Assembly: GCF_030463565.1 (NCBI RefSeq)
Contig: NC_134649.1
Location: 4,785,501 to 4,849,500, forward strand
DNA from: Pelecanus crispus
Lineage: Eukaryota > Chordata > Aves > Pelecaniformes > Pelecanidae
Reading direction: 5' to 3'
DNA: 64,000 bases
How positions within the stretch are numbered: the stretch's first letter is position 1; every line of letters begins with the position of its first letter. Made by a program: the position numbers and the translations under genes. The notes under the pieces were generated by a model. It ran no database searches. It was given only the letters and a program-made list of their open reading frames with translations, and was not told the DNA's origin. This document shows, one piece after another, positions 10,371-22,860 of the stretch.

Positions 10371-13300
10371 GGACTTCTGGATATACTCGTTAATTATTTT
10401 CAGTATGTAATCATATTATTCAAAGCTGGCAAAAAATAGAGCAGGAAGCTAAAGAGATAAATAATTGGTTCTAATCTGTCCCTTTCAGTGGCACTACAAG
10501 AATAAGCGTAGCATGTGTTGCTCAAGGGATTTCTATATATGCCTTACAAACAATAGTTAAGGGGTGTAGAGCAGCGTCTTTCCCACTGAAATGCATTCCT
10601 CCCTCAATTGAAACACTGCCCTATGTAACAATTGAGAAAAGGAAGTGCGAAATATGGCACCCAATTGAAATTACAGATGTTGTTTTCCATACACGATGAT
10701 GTGCTGCTACATCTGCTTCTGCAGCCCCCTCTTGGGACTGCTGGCGAAAAAGAATGGGTGGCAGGGAGGTCACAGATGTTCTCACATGTCACAATAGCGT
10801 AAACGACAAATACCACCCCTTAGGGTGACACGAATAAAATCATAGAAGAATTTACATATCGAAATGACTGCAATCACTACATCACTTGATGGCCACGTTC
10901 TGCATTAGGTTTAATTTCCAGGACAACTGCAAAGGCCAAATGCATCTGGATAATCCAAAGGATGCAAAGCTGTAGGTGTTTAAGAAAAATCCAGCAGAGT
11001 AAAAAAATTACAATCTTTATAAGACCGTAGAAGCAGCAACATAACAAAGCCCCAGAGAACATCACACTTGAGTGTCAATATGACAAGTGAAAAATTATCG
11101 CAAGCATCTGCTAGGATCACTATATAAGAGATATAAGAAAACAACCTCTGAACGCATTTCTGCCCATCTTACGTAAAACCCAGAGACTAAAAGAACTGCC
11201 TGAAATCTCTTCCTGTGGCCAAATAGCAGGCAGTGTAATTTCCGTGCTATCCAAGGAGAAATAAACCCAGAGAAATAGCAAATATAAAGAAAAATATTGG
11301 GGGGGGAAGAGTGGGGGGGGAAGACACCAGTATTCTGAATTTTAACTAAATAGCCTCACAGTTGAATAGAGTCATCATCCAGCAGTTGTTATGGCAATAA
11401 AGCTTTCCCTTGCCTCTCTATTCCAGTGCATTTCCACCCACCCGTTCAAGGTATTTTGGAGGCACTCCCACCAAAATCATATCTCCAGTAACTTTCAACT
11501 TACATTTTAGGACCTTCTTACAAAACGCTCCAGAGATGTACCATGGCTGTTCCTCAGGCCTCCTTTCAAATGTGTCTTATATTCCCAAAATCAGCTTTTT
11601 CATCTTGTGTCCTGGAGCAAAAAATCTTAAGTCTCATGCTTCTAAAGGTGAACTTTGTATAAAAACAAAATGCAGGACTTTTAAAATTATAGATGAGTAG
11701 GGGATGTTACGTAGCTTTTGCGTATTTGCCAAACAATTAAGTTAGCCTTCACAGGGAAGGAGGGTCTAAGAACAAGCTTTTAAGAACAAGGTTTCTTAAA
11801 ATCGCAGGCCAGATTAATTCCTAACATTGTTTCCCTTACAATGGTGGAAATACTCGGTGAATGAAGATTTTGTAAAGGACTTCTTACTGCAACAAAACCA
11901 AATTGTACTCCCAGCGTTTCAGGATGGGAACTTGCATTAGAAACAAAGGATGGGAGCAGGGGGGACTCCCACCTAGGGAGCAGGAAATCAGAGAGGAGCA
12001 GATAATGGTTCCTTTCCATTAACACTTTGGGTAACCCCGTTAACCCCATAATGACCACTTCAGTCCAGACACAGACTTTTGCTCTCAGAAAGCTGGCTTG
12101 GAACAAACTCCCCTGACCTCCCTGTCTGTGGTTGGGAGTATTGCTGTTCCACCACTGTTTGGCTCTGGCGTTCCGCTAACGACAGATACAATCAAGTAAA
12201 GATTTCCTTATTTTAGTGAAGTCCAAATTGCTGGACAATGCATGAATTAAATTCGCTCAATCCATTTCATAAACTGCCCTCTGTAAACCACTAATATTTC
12301 CACATCGTTATATGGTACATTCAGTAATCTGATTGCCTTGGGAATATTTGTTTTTCCAGAACTTGTGGCCAAGGTACATAAGATTAGATCAGACACAGCT
12401 TGTCTAAGAATGCTGTAATGTGGGTGTACAGTATATTTGCTAGTTTTGAGTTACAGGTAAAAGTTCTCTTTCCAACTTTTCCAGCCAGGGGTTCGAGCTC
12501 AGTTATCTGAAGTTGTTGCAGCATTTGGCACTTTTCGTTTTGCTTTGCTGTTGGCCGTCTAATACCGGAGGATCAACACGGGAAATATTTGTATTGCATG
12601 CCTCACTGACTGCACGCCTGATCCATACCTCAGCAAAACTTGTGATATTTTATAGGTCCTCACAATGACAGAACACAAGTCTCTCTGGGATTCACGCTCT
12701 TCTGCTGGGATTTTCTCACCATTCTGCATGTTAACATGAACCAACAGCTGGGTTTAAGAGATCTGATATAAATAGTAACATCATGCTGCGAGCAAGCTTC
12801 TTGGAAAGTAAAGAAAATACGTTATTTAATGCACTCTGACATTTGCCTTTCCTCCCCTTATTCCTAAGCTGCATTTCTGTAAACACCCATAATGACAAAT
12901 GCGACGAAGTTGACTTCTTCACACCGACATAACAAGTGCTGCCTTGAGCCCAGGAGATTACATCCAGAACAGCTTACCTCTCCCCTTAGCCAGGCAGCTG
13001 GCAAATTCTGCACAGTAGGAAAAGGAGTCAGAGTGTGGATGGAAATTCCTGCTTCCAACAGCATTCAAGATTACAACCTTTGGTATTTTATTTTCATGGT
13101 TGCTCTATGTTGCTTCAGAAACTTCCTGCTTTTGCCATATCTTTCCATTCATTAAAATTGCAGCTTGCAATTAAACATTCTGACATAACATAGCTGAGAT
13201 TTTTTGGCAGCAGCCTTAACCAGAGGTTTTCAGAGTTTCCTGCAGTCGGCTTTAAATTTTCATATCCTCATGAATGCTTACCACCTTCTTTTAATAACTT

Positions 13301-16172
13301 GAAAAAATAAGCCTCTCTTAGGAACTTCATTGTTTCTGTATTTCCCCAGCACTCATTTACTGCTTTTAGAAATGTGTCATGCACATGTATATTTATAGAG
13401 AGAGCAAAGTGTACATATGCACAGTATAGTTTGACATCTTATAGAGAACACACAGATTGCTTAGCAGATCTAAAGAAAAATAGTTATGTTCAATATTTTC
13501 ATTATTAAAATGTACTTTTCTCTTCTGATGGTATTGTATTATTTCACCCCTCTAAAAAAACAATCATATTTACCACATTATTCAAAAACTGCAGGCCTTC
13601 ATCTGTTAATAATTTTGTAGCTTTATACATATCATGACTGTCATATATTGCAACACTAAACTATTTTTACTATTTTTATGCAACAAAGTATTTCTTAGGA
13701 TAGATCTTGCCCTTTTGCCAAAGAGCTAGCAATCACTTAAAAGGATTTTAAAGTTATTTGTATTTTTAAGGTGTAGAATATATTTTATCATTTGGAGACC
13801 TGTTCAAACACTGCTTGCCATTATCTCTAATACAGATTTGAAATTGATTTGAAAGGGGGTCTTTTTAATGTTCAAACTGGCTTTAAAGTCTTTTTTCTTC
13901 TAACATTACCTGGCAAATAAATTCTTAAAGGGATATTATCAATTTAAGAACTATGCTTTAGTCTGGAAAATTTTCCAAGAGATTAAAGAGAAAATGTCTC
14001 CTTTTTTCTACAAGTTTAATTTCTATATTTGACAGCAGTATGTGTGGTCAGTATCCCATGCTGTTAGGAAACAAAAGGGACAGAAATAGACATCGGAGAC
14101 CGTAATACCTGAAAAGTCTTTGAACTACTTTTTAAAGTAGATTTGAAGTTGATGGGGCCTCTTCAAGTGACAAAAGACTTGTGGAACTCTTAAAGCCAGG
14201 TAAGTTGCTCCTGACTTGTGCAGAGCACCCTCAGCTCCCACTGCAATCGGCTAGCGCTGCTCTTAAAGTGTAACTTTAAGCGTTATTTTTCCTGCATTTT
14301 ATCTGCTTCACTGTAAACTCCACGCACCAAACTGCACACACGAAAAGGCACATTTCATTGCCCTGATCTTGTAAGCTTCATACGCGGAGCCCACGATGGC
14401 TCTGCGTGATCTGTTATAATGTACAAGGCATAACAAAGAAACTTTTAAAGCAGTTAACTTACGACCTAAAGTTTAATTCTTAAACTTGGGCAGTTTGCAA
14501 GGTGCATTTTGGGTCTTTTATAATGGTGTCCAGACTCCTCAGCACAGATGTGTGGGTGGTGTATTTCCCATTGATTTCTTTGGGGGTCCACGCAGGATGG
14601 TTGGCCTGTGCCCCCCAGGATAAATCACAGACATCAGCTTCCCTGCTCGCTCTGGCCCTTGCAGGTAAAGGCAAGAACACCCTCGCTCCTCTGTGGGAGG
14701 TTTTGCTTTAATTTGGAAAACAAGCCTTAAAAATTTAACCAGAGCGTTAATGTGGATCCACTGGCGCGCATTTCCGAGTTCTGTATCTGAAGAGGCATTT
14801 GTTAAGGGGTTTATGGTTTTCTTGGCTGTGAGATAGGATTATTGCATACTTTCTCAACCCTTTACTAAAAATATGCTCCGTTCTACCCATGAAATGTGGC
14901 AGCACATTTGTTGCAATCTCTGAGGATGGTTTCTTATCTGTCAAACAGTTTAGAAGAGAAACTGGCACTGAGACAGCTCACCTGTTTTCTGTGGTTACTT
15001 GACGATAAACTACTTCACAGACCCCGCTGTTGCATCTAGGACAAGAGTTTTGAGACAAAGCTCTGATACACATGTAAACAGGTCACCTCGCGCTAAAATG
15101 CCGTTTCATTTCCAAGTTAAGCCAGCTGGCTTTGGACAGAAAGTTCTTTTCTGCTTGCGTGGGCAAACTTTATCGCCTTCCCATCCTTTTTCTCTTGCTG
15201 TCACATTACTGCAGAGGTGGCGGTGGCTGATAGCAGAGTGAGAAGCAGCGTTCAAAATGTGTCCATGTTAGCCAAGATAATAATGCCTCGTCCTGCGGCC
15301 ATGTGTTGAATCAATCCATGCGATCTCGCATAACCTAATCAAATGTCTTTCATTATATGAAAGTAGAGAAAGATTAACTGAGATTGAGTTCAAGTTACTG
15401 AATAAAAAGGAAAAGCAGCCAAAGCTGTGGTGCTTGATCCTGTGTTTCACTGGCCCCAGTCACAGTTTGAAAGGGTCCAGACTCATCCTGGGTTTGGAAC
15501 TTTTGTATCTTTAATTTCAGTTTAGTAAATCCTGTTGTGTTCCTCGTTGGAAAGAAGCACATTTCTTCTTAGCTCTCCCACAGGGTGGAGTAAGAAAACT
15601 AGTGTTATCTGGGAGGAAAGCTGAAAGTTTGGGATTGTTGGGTTTCTTTTATTGTTCGTCTTGTGGTTTGTTTTTTTGATGGTTTTTAAGAAAGATGCAA
15701 GTTCATCTTTAAATTAGAGTCTAAAATGAAGGGTCTTCCAACTTCTCTGTAAAATACTGCTCTATAAAGTCAATGGAAAGTCTCTTATTTACGCAAAGAT
15801 TTGACCTGCAAAACCGCACCACCTAAGCAAAGAGTAAAATATGCAATAGGTATCGTTTAGCTGGTGTAGAAGTGGTTTAAATCTGTTTTATTACACTTTA
15901 GCCAAGCTGAACTGTTCTAAACTAGGTTACAACCATTACTGCAATGGAAGCCAGGCTCTGAATGTACCATACCTTAGCTATACCTTCCCCCTGGGTAGAA
16001 GAGGACGAGTCTACCTCCAATCACCTAGCCTGTCAGGCAGGTATGCATATGGAATAAAGCTGACACATAAAGACTTGTTATCCCCACACTAATTTGTCCA
16101 TGTGTCCATATCCATAGCTACACTTGTTTATGTAACACCGGTTTAAAACGATACTTTCAGGGTCTGAATACA

Positions 16173-16192
16173 TGAATGAGTGATCTCATTCA
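16173..16192. repeat. Short perfect inverted repeat
   Basis: TGAATGAG is followed after TGAT by CTCATTCA, giving an 8-bp perfect stem with a 4-nt loop. It lies in a zone with further inverted and repeated motifs (see 16321-16348). Confidence 0.6.
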
Positions 16193-16320
16193 CGTACTGA
16201 CATGCTTGACAACCTACCATGCATCAACTGAGCCGCGGTAATTGACCATGCGTGTTTGCTCTTAGCCTGTGGCGATCTCAGATGGAAGAAACCAGTTTAG
16301 ACTTTTCTTTTTCTTGGCCC

Positions 16321-16348
16321 TGAGGTTAAGCTGACACGCTGAACCTCA
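16321..16348. repeat. Imperfect inverted repeat (11-bp arms)
   Basis: TGAGGTTAAGC is followed after six bases by GCTGAACCTCA. The arms are complementary at 10 of 11 positions. The motif TCAACTGA followed by CGGTAA also occurs twice nearby, around 16225 and 16393. The cluster may be a decayed non-autonomous DNA transposon, but I cannot define its ends. Confidence 0.45.
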
Positions 16349-19300
16349 TGTTTGCTGCAGGCTAAAGAAAGGCACGCTGCAGTTCCCGTGCCTCAACTGA
16401 TGTGCGGTAACTCGTTAAGTCGCTGGAACCGGACAGCATGCCTGAGCTGCTGGTCAGAATGGGATAATTGAGGGCATAAATCAGGTGTTAGTTCAGTTCA
16501 GTGCAAGTCAATTAGAAATGGATTTAAGGTAAATTGACACAAATCACTCTTAGTCCAGAATAAAAGTGGCTACCCAGCACTAGCTTAATCTAACAGAAAT
16601 GGAAAGACTTTCAACTAGCCATAAAAAGTCAAAAATCTTACGTGCATTGCCTAGGGCATGTGCATTCACTTCAAGCAACAAATACAATTGGACACATAAA
16701 CAAAGAAAGTGAGCCAAATTCACAGCTCTCCCTGCAGACGATGTAGAGAGGGGGACAGAGGTAGCTGTGAAAGCAGCAATGCCTTCTGTGGCTCTCCTAG
16801 CAGATTCGGTACACTCTATCGTTTTCAGTTGTAAACTGCTGAAGGTAAGAATGGGTAGTCTACATTATCTCAGAAATGTGCACTCTGCCATTATTTAATA
16901 ACAAGCATGTAACAATGCTAACGTGATCCTGGTAAAAGTCAATTGTGAACAAACATGAAACAGCTGAGTTTGTTTTCATTCCTCGAGCCTGATTAAAAGT
17001 ATTAAGGATCAGAAGATGATCTAGATACTGAAAAGTAAATCTAGGCTTCATAAATTTTAATAAACGAAGTGTTATTAGTAATTCAATCTAGCAGAAAAAT
17101 CTCTAATGAATAAAAAGCAAATAAAGCTTGATTTTCTCAAATGGCTTCACCCTTCATCTCCAGAAACTGTTACTGAAATTAGGGAAGCAGTGTTGGGATT
17201 AGTCATATAGGAACAATTTTTTAGATCCTTTACCAATGGGAGATTGACTTGAAGGAATCTGGCCCCCTAGTTCCCATTTTCTGGCTGAGTTATCTCTCCT
17301 AAGAAATTCTTTTATGGAGAACGTCCGTGGGAAACTAGTCTGAATTCTTTGTGTTGTGTGAGATTTTAGAAGACTCTGTTATGGATCAGCATCCCACTAG
17401 GGAGGATACAAGACGCATATGCACAATAAAATTATAGTCTTGCCCCTACAACATACTACGTAGTCCTAGCAGCAGGCTGTGCTTTAAATTTATTCTTGTG
17501 TGGCTGTCAAGAACCAGTAAGGAGTCGTCCCGCAGCCTGTGGGAAGAAATGCAGCCCTTTCTCATGGTGGTTACTTGACTCATCGATCCAAGGTAAAAAT
17601 TACATTGTCCTCCACGCTATGGGACTTGTGCTGTAAGTGCCCTTTGCCGTGGCATGAATTCTGTTCACTGTTTTTTTTCCCCCCCGCACTCCAAACAGCA
17701 CTGTACGCACACTGCACAGTTGCAGCTGACCACACATTTTGAACACAGGAAAAAAAATAAGCATATTATTATCAGGATAATTGAGTGTTGGAAAGAAAGT
17801 TGCCTCCAGCACTTTGTCCAGATTAAAATCTCAATCAGTACCATTATCTGGGAAGTATCTGCAGTGACACGTGCATGCTATGCATCTCAGTCAGCAATCT
17901 GGCCTACAGCATTTGCAGAAGCTTTAGCAATTTCTTTAATGACCCTTACAAGTCCTCCATTTATTCAAAAGCTGAAATGCTAGTCTATGTGGGACAAAAA
18001 CTTCTAAAACAGCAGATTGAAGTACTCCATGTAAATTGAGCAATTTCTGTTAACACATGTCGACTAAACCAGAGCTGCCAATCAGCCAAGCTGCTGCTCT
18101 GTGACAACAAACATCTGAGGTAGTGGAGCTTGAAGTTAATCGAAGTTATTTATTTTATCATGCTGAACTAAGCCATCAGCCATTGCTCTCACAGACATGG
18201 TTTTCATCTTCCCCCTCAACCAGAGTATACGTGCTTTCTTCAGAAGAAAATAAATGTTATGTACTTAGCCTTAGTATTAACCTTAAAAATTCAGCCATTA
18301 CAGTTGATGTTTATTCTGCCTCTAGTACCAAATTATGCACGCAAGCATAATTTGGGGATCACTGAAGGTAGAAAACCTAAACCACAGCTATTGTTAATTC
18401 AAGACCAAGCACTTTTGTTTGTATCAACATGAAGTAACCACGAATGTAAGAACTGTAGCTAATACTATTTTCCTCTCATCATGTTAGTGATCTGAAAGGT
18501 TCCTTCAGAGCGTTACTATTTAAGAAGTGGTTCAATGGAAGAGTAACTAGTTTTAGAGCCTATACGACAAGAGTCAGAATTGAGGGAACTAGCAATAGCA
18601 AGCAAAGCTGCGCCATTTCCCCAGCACCATTTCTGTACCCTACCACCAGTGGTTTCTTTTTTTCTGGTGCACATTTTTACTCCTCCATCATGAAAAGTGA
18701 AATTATCATTCAGTTGCATTGCTATAAATTTGGACCAGCTCCACCGACTGTTGATAGTAATTGCCTCCAAGTGCCCTGGGGATGCATGTTATACTGCATG
18801 CTCTGTGTGGCTCCTTCTAAACAATGTATAGCTGATCCCTTTCTTCACGCCAGTTGCTCGTGAGCCATGCGGCGGTGTAACGGTTCCAACTTCCTTCTGT
18901 GTCCTGAAGATTTTGGCTCGAGTCTTGCTTGTTTGCCATGAGAAGGTTCCAAAATAAGAAACACATTCACTCCTGCTCCCTTCGCTTCACATGGTTACAT
19001 TTAGTCTTTCTTTCAGCGCTCTCTTCTCATCACAAGGCTGGGAGTACATGCTGTCTTATTGCGTACGGAAAATATAATTTATGTACTGTCCCAAAGATTT
19101 GCTCGTATTTGAGCTTTTCTTAACCAAGCTGACTTTATAGCCTATAGCTTTAGGTGCATCTCATGATTCCCTTTTTTTTCCCCCCTCATTGTTTTGGTTC
19201 CTTAGTTTTAGCACTGCTGACACAAAGAGTGCATTTCAAAAGGCATCTTTCCTGTGGGCTCTGTTTACTCACAAACGTGGTTAAGTGTCATCTGAAGTCC

Positions 19301-20020
19301 TGGGTGACAGCTCACTTTGCCTTAGATTGTGGCATTCCCATGTATGATTTATCGTATCTGAAGGAAAGCACAGTTACATCTGTAGGAAAGTGAAGAAGAG
19401 TCATGGGAAAAGGGGAGCTGTCGGAGTGCTGGCTGTGAGGGGGACTGGGGAACTTGACATTTAGGCTCCTGCACAAGATGTAATTTCCAGCTGAATAGCT
19501 CAGGCACTTACACAGCTTCACTTTGGCCCCAGCTGTGCGCTAAGTGCAACCGACATCTCTCTTAAAAGCCGTTCACAGCAACCTGACTTGATGCAACTGT
19601 TTTCAGTAAAAGGCAGAAGAAAAAGTTGCTTTAGTAAAGTAGCTGATAGCCCACATGAACTGGATTGGAATATTTCATCCAGGCCACTCAGAAGTGAACC
19701 AACGTAGCTGGGAAAATGGCAGATGAATTTGACAGCTTGCAAATAAAGTTTCACTGGAAACATTGCATACTGAGTCAATGTCTGTGTAGCTTCTGGTACT
19801 GAATTATTGGTACAATCCCAGTTCTTTCCAATGAATCACATTTTGCTCCGTTCAGGATTAATCAACATGTAATTTAGATGTATTCTTAGACAATAAGCAC
19901 TACGATATGGATGTCAAACTATTTTAGGTCAGACTGTTTTCTATTTTTAGCTTATCTAGTCCGTTATAGGACTAATGCCTCAAATTCAGAAAAGGCAAGC
20001 GTTACAAGATAGGAGCAAAA

Positions 20021-20095
20021 TCCTGACTCCATGGAGGGTCAGTGAGAGTTGTGCTGTTGACCCTGAGAGGACCAGGATTTCACCTGATGGGTCTG
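20021..20095. repeat. Decayed ancient interspersed repeat fragment (CR1-like suspected)
   Basis: The segment runs from AAAATCCTGACTCCATGGA through GGTCAGTGAGAGTT to GACCAGGATTTCACC. It fits the widely dispersed amniote pattern CCTGACTCCATTGAAGTCAGTGGGAGTTTTG...ACCAGGATTT with substitutions. The assignment is from pattern memory only. Confidence 0.35.
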
Positions 20096-20417
20096 TTTTA
20101 ATTAAAGTGTCTTCCTGTTCAAATTGTAGTTCTATCCTCAGCAACTGAGACAGTTACTCAAATTCCTGCTTTTAAAATGCTTTAATGTTGCAGATGGGGG
20201 AACATAAGAGCAGGAGAAGGGGGCTACCTGTTTTGAGTGAAAGGTGAAAGAGGTCCCTGATTCACCGCACCATGATACTGCCTAGTACACGGTGTACTGC
20301 ATTCTTAGTTCTTGCTGTGGAGCCTTAATAACTTTCTGTATCATTCTAAGATAAGCAAGACTGAATTTTGTGTGTGTACTTACATATAAACATACCTGCT
20401 TTCTTGTATTAAACATA

Positions 20418-20458
20418 GCATGTGTACATATGCACATATATATGTACACACACACACG
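20418..20458. repeat. CA/TA-rich microsatellite
   Basis: Alternating purine-pyrimidine tract mixing TG, CA and TA steps and ending in five CA repeats. It is a simple repeat with Z-DNA-like composition. Confidence 0.8.
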
Positions 20459-22302
20459 GTGCTTCCTTCATTAGCGTTAAATAATAATACATGGTGAAAT
20501 TTCTTAAGCGAAGCAGTCTTCAAAATTAAGACAATAAACAATTTCAGGAAGAAAAAACCAGCAAAGATATCCATCCAAAATGGAGACAGCCTTTCTTCTT
20601 AGTTAAGTTGGACTGCACAAACACATTATATGTGCATGGACACCTTCACGGCTCAGAATTCAATGTGGCCAACCAGGTGTCGCATTATACAGCTCCTGCA
20701 GAAACTCACAGAGCCAGTGAAGACCAAATTCAAACCCTCCCTGTCCATAACGAGTCACTGCCGTGCAAAACAGAAGAGAAACTCTGGGTATGCCTACAAG
20801 AGGGATAGCCAGCTGGAGGCCCACAGAATTTGGATCGAGCCCACAAAACAGTTTTCTTTGGCCACCGAGAAGCTGGCTGGCTCGGTGGCCAACCACGTGG
20901 TGTTGCTCTTTGTGCTTGGGGCAGGAGGCACAGTTACGTTGTGTCTGCCTGAGCTTCGTGGGGTCAGCTAACCTGCCCTGACTGACCATAAAAATGGCTT
21001 TCCAAATCCTACGCAAGTTGACTATCCTTGTCTACATGCTTTCCCGCATGCAGACGAAAACTTGCTTTACTCACGGTCTGAGCTGGCCGGAGCGCGGAGC
21101 CCAAGCTAATATCCTGCCTCTCAGCAGGCCACAAGTAATTTGGGCATGTAGCACATTAGCTGCAGTTACATGGCTTCTGGTTCTCTTGGACAGCGGCCAG
21201 AGTAAGCTCACATCTGCCTTCAAAAGACCATGTAGACATCGCTTATGTAGCTGGTAGTCAGAAGACCTATGACAGGAGTGGAAAAATACTGCTCCTGCAC
21301 AGTGGAAAGGAGGAGCGGAGCTTGGGCTTTACAATCTCTCAGAGCCTTTTCCAAGTCCTGGGGATCTTTACTTCTGACCAAGATTACAGAGTCTGACTAG
21401 TTAGGCCTAAAAGTCAGCAAGTTCTTCTGCCTTTGCCAGCGTATGCCAAACATACAAATGCCCACGCAGCAGATCACCAAGTACCTCCCTACTCGAGATT
21501 TGATCGCTCTCAAAACCCTGCCTAATTTCTCGTATTAAATTTCCTAATCTCCAGGCTATCATTCCTTTTTAAACTGGCCCATTGATTTAGTAGCGTCTTT
21601 AAAAAGAGCATTAAAATTATTCCCCCTCTGCAGCACTGCTCTGGTTCATTACTTGCTTCACATTACCAACATAAAACTTGTAAAGCGAAAGAAAATTGCA
21701 GCACTGACTCGCAATCGCTATCGCATTCTCTGGTCCTAGAGCGGGGGACTGGCTGTAGTCTGCAGTTACAGCCCCCGCCCTCAACGCTCGCTGCACACAC
21801 ACACTCGGTCGTTTGCTGCTTTGAAAATAAGTACACCACCACATTGTGTATTAGGGCTCTTTACACTTCGCTCGTAAGAAATCTCTTTCAAGTTGTAACA
21901 GTCTTGAGCGCGAATCATTTTTTAGGGTCATTCTGGATTCTTTTTAGACATTTTCTTTCTCTACTGTCAGAGGAGGAAAAAACCACGTGGCCCTCTGCTC
22001 CCTTTCTCCAGCCATGCAGAATTACCCTCCTGTGTACATAAGCAATAAAAAGATACCTTTTCTTTTAGAAATCTGCAGATACTGCAGAGTAAGTGACAGC
22101 TCTTCTCATTCTGGTAAGCGTTAGGAGCTGGACAGGAGATAACAAGCATCAGAACCACACCCCGATTGATTGCACTTCACTTTAATCCACAGCGGAGGTG
22201 GGTGGCACGCTACGAAGTCTGGCTCCAAGGAGTTTCAGTGCCTGGTTGGGAGCAGCAGTGCCGGGAGCACCAGAGCCTTGACCCTGCGGCAGAGTAGGCA
22301 GC

Positions 22303-22860
22303 TGTCGTGGTTCAGCCCCAGCCAGCAACTCAGCACCACGCAGCCGCTCGCTCACTCCCCTACCCCGGTGGGATGGGGGAGAGAATCGGAGGAGTAAGAG
22401 TGAGAAAACTCCTGGGTTGAGATAAGAACAGGTTAATAATTGAAATAAAGTAAAATGTAATGATAATAATAACAATATAATAATAATAATAATAATATCC
22501 AAAGCAAGTGATGCACAATGCAATTGCTCACCACCCGCCGACCGATACCCAGCCAGTTCCCGAGCAGCAATCGCTGCTCCCCAGCCAACCCCCCCCAGCT
22601 TATATACCAAGCATGACGTCATATGGTATGGAATAGCCCTTTGGGCAGTTTGGATCAACTATTCTGGCTGTGCCCCCTCCCAGCTTCTTGTGTACCTGGC
22701 AGAGCATGGGAAGCTGAAAAGCCCTTGACTAGCATAAGCAGTACTTAGCAACAACTAAAACATCAGTGTTATCAACATTCTTCTCCTACTAAATCCAAAA
22801 CACAGCACTATACCAGCTACTAGGAAGAAAATTAACTTTATCGCAGCCGAAACCAGGACA
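22303..22860 (-). mobile_element. Solo LTR of a bird endogenous retrovirus (minus orientation)
   Basis: The element is 558 bp and, read on the minus strand, begins TGTCCTGGTTTCGGCTG and ends GAACCACGACA, giving TG...CA LTR termini. In sense order it carries a perfect CRE (TGACGTCA, plus positions 22614-22621), a TATATAA box (22600-22606) and an A/T-only TTATTATTATT microsatellite. No gag, pol or primer-binding-site sequence adjoins it, so it is a solo LTR left by recombination. The two 5-bp flanks (GCAGC and ATAGC) agree at only three positions, so no clean target-site duplication survives. It is a close relative of the opposite-facing copy at 30274-30849; by eye the two are roughly 90% alike. 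Open frames within it, including a 158-codon minus frame, are not genes. Confidence 0.9.
22614..22621. promoter_or_regulatory. Perfect CRE (TGACGTCA) in LTR U3
   Basis: An 8-bp CREB/ATF palindrome just upstream (LTR sense) of the TATATAA box. The corresponding stretch of the other LTR copy has lost it and reads GTGTCACGGTCAG. Confidence 0.6.

Larger units (their letters stand above)
9011..22302. other. Intergenic interval, left part: no supported gene
   Basis: Moderate-GC non-coding DNA between the CpG island and the first LTR. All open frames are short and resemble no known family. Visible structure is limited to remnants of ancient interspersed repeats (near 10320-10370 and 20020-20095), a cluster of short inverted repeats at 16170-16350, and a CA/TA-rich microsatellite at 20418-20458. 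A strong plus-strand acceptor-like site (TTTGCTTTCAG|GC, about 9226) is close enough to the island to belong to a divergent non-coding transcript, but no matching donor pair could be fixed. Confidence 0.6.

Noticed and set aside
10830..10860. Possible CR1 3' end (AATCATAGAA-type octamer)
   Set aside because: Only a single partial ATCATAGAA motif is present, without a second repeat or CR1 body.
22182..22658. 158-codon minus-strand open frame with an Ile/Leu-rich middle, and a similar frame at 30617-30823 plus
   Set aside because: Both are readings of the same LTR, including its TTATTATT microsatellite. The shared peptide reflects shared repeat DNA, not a gene.
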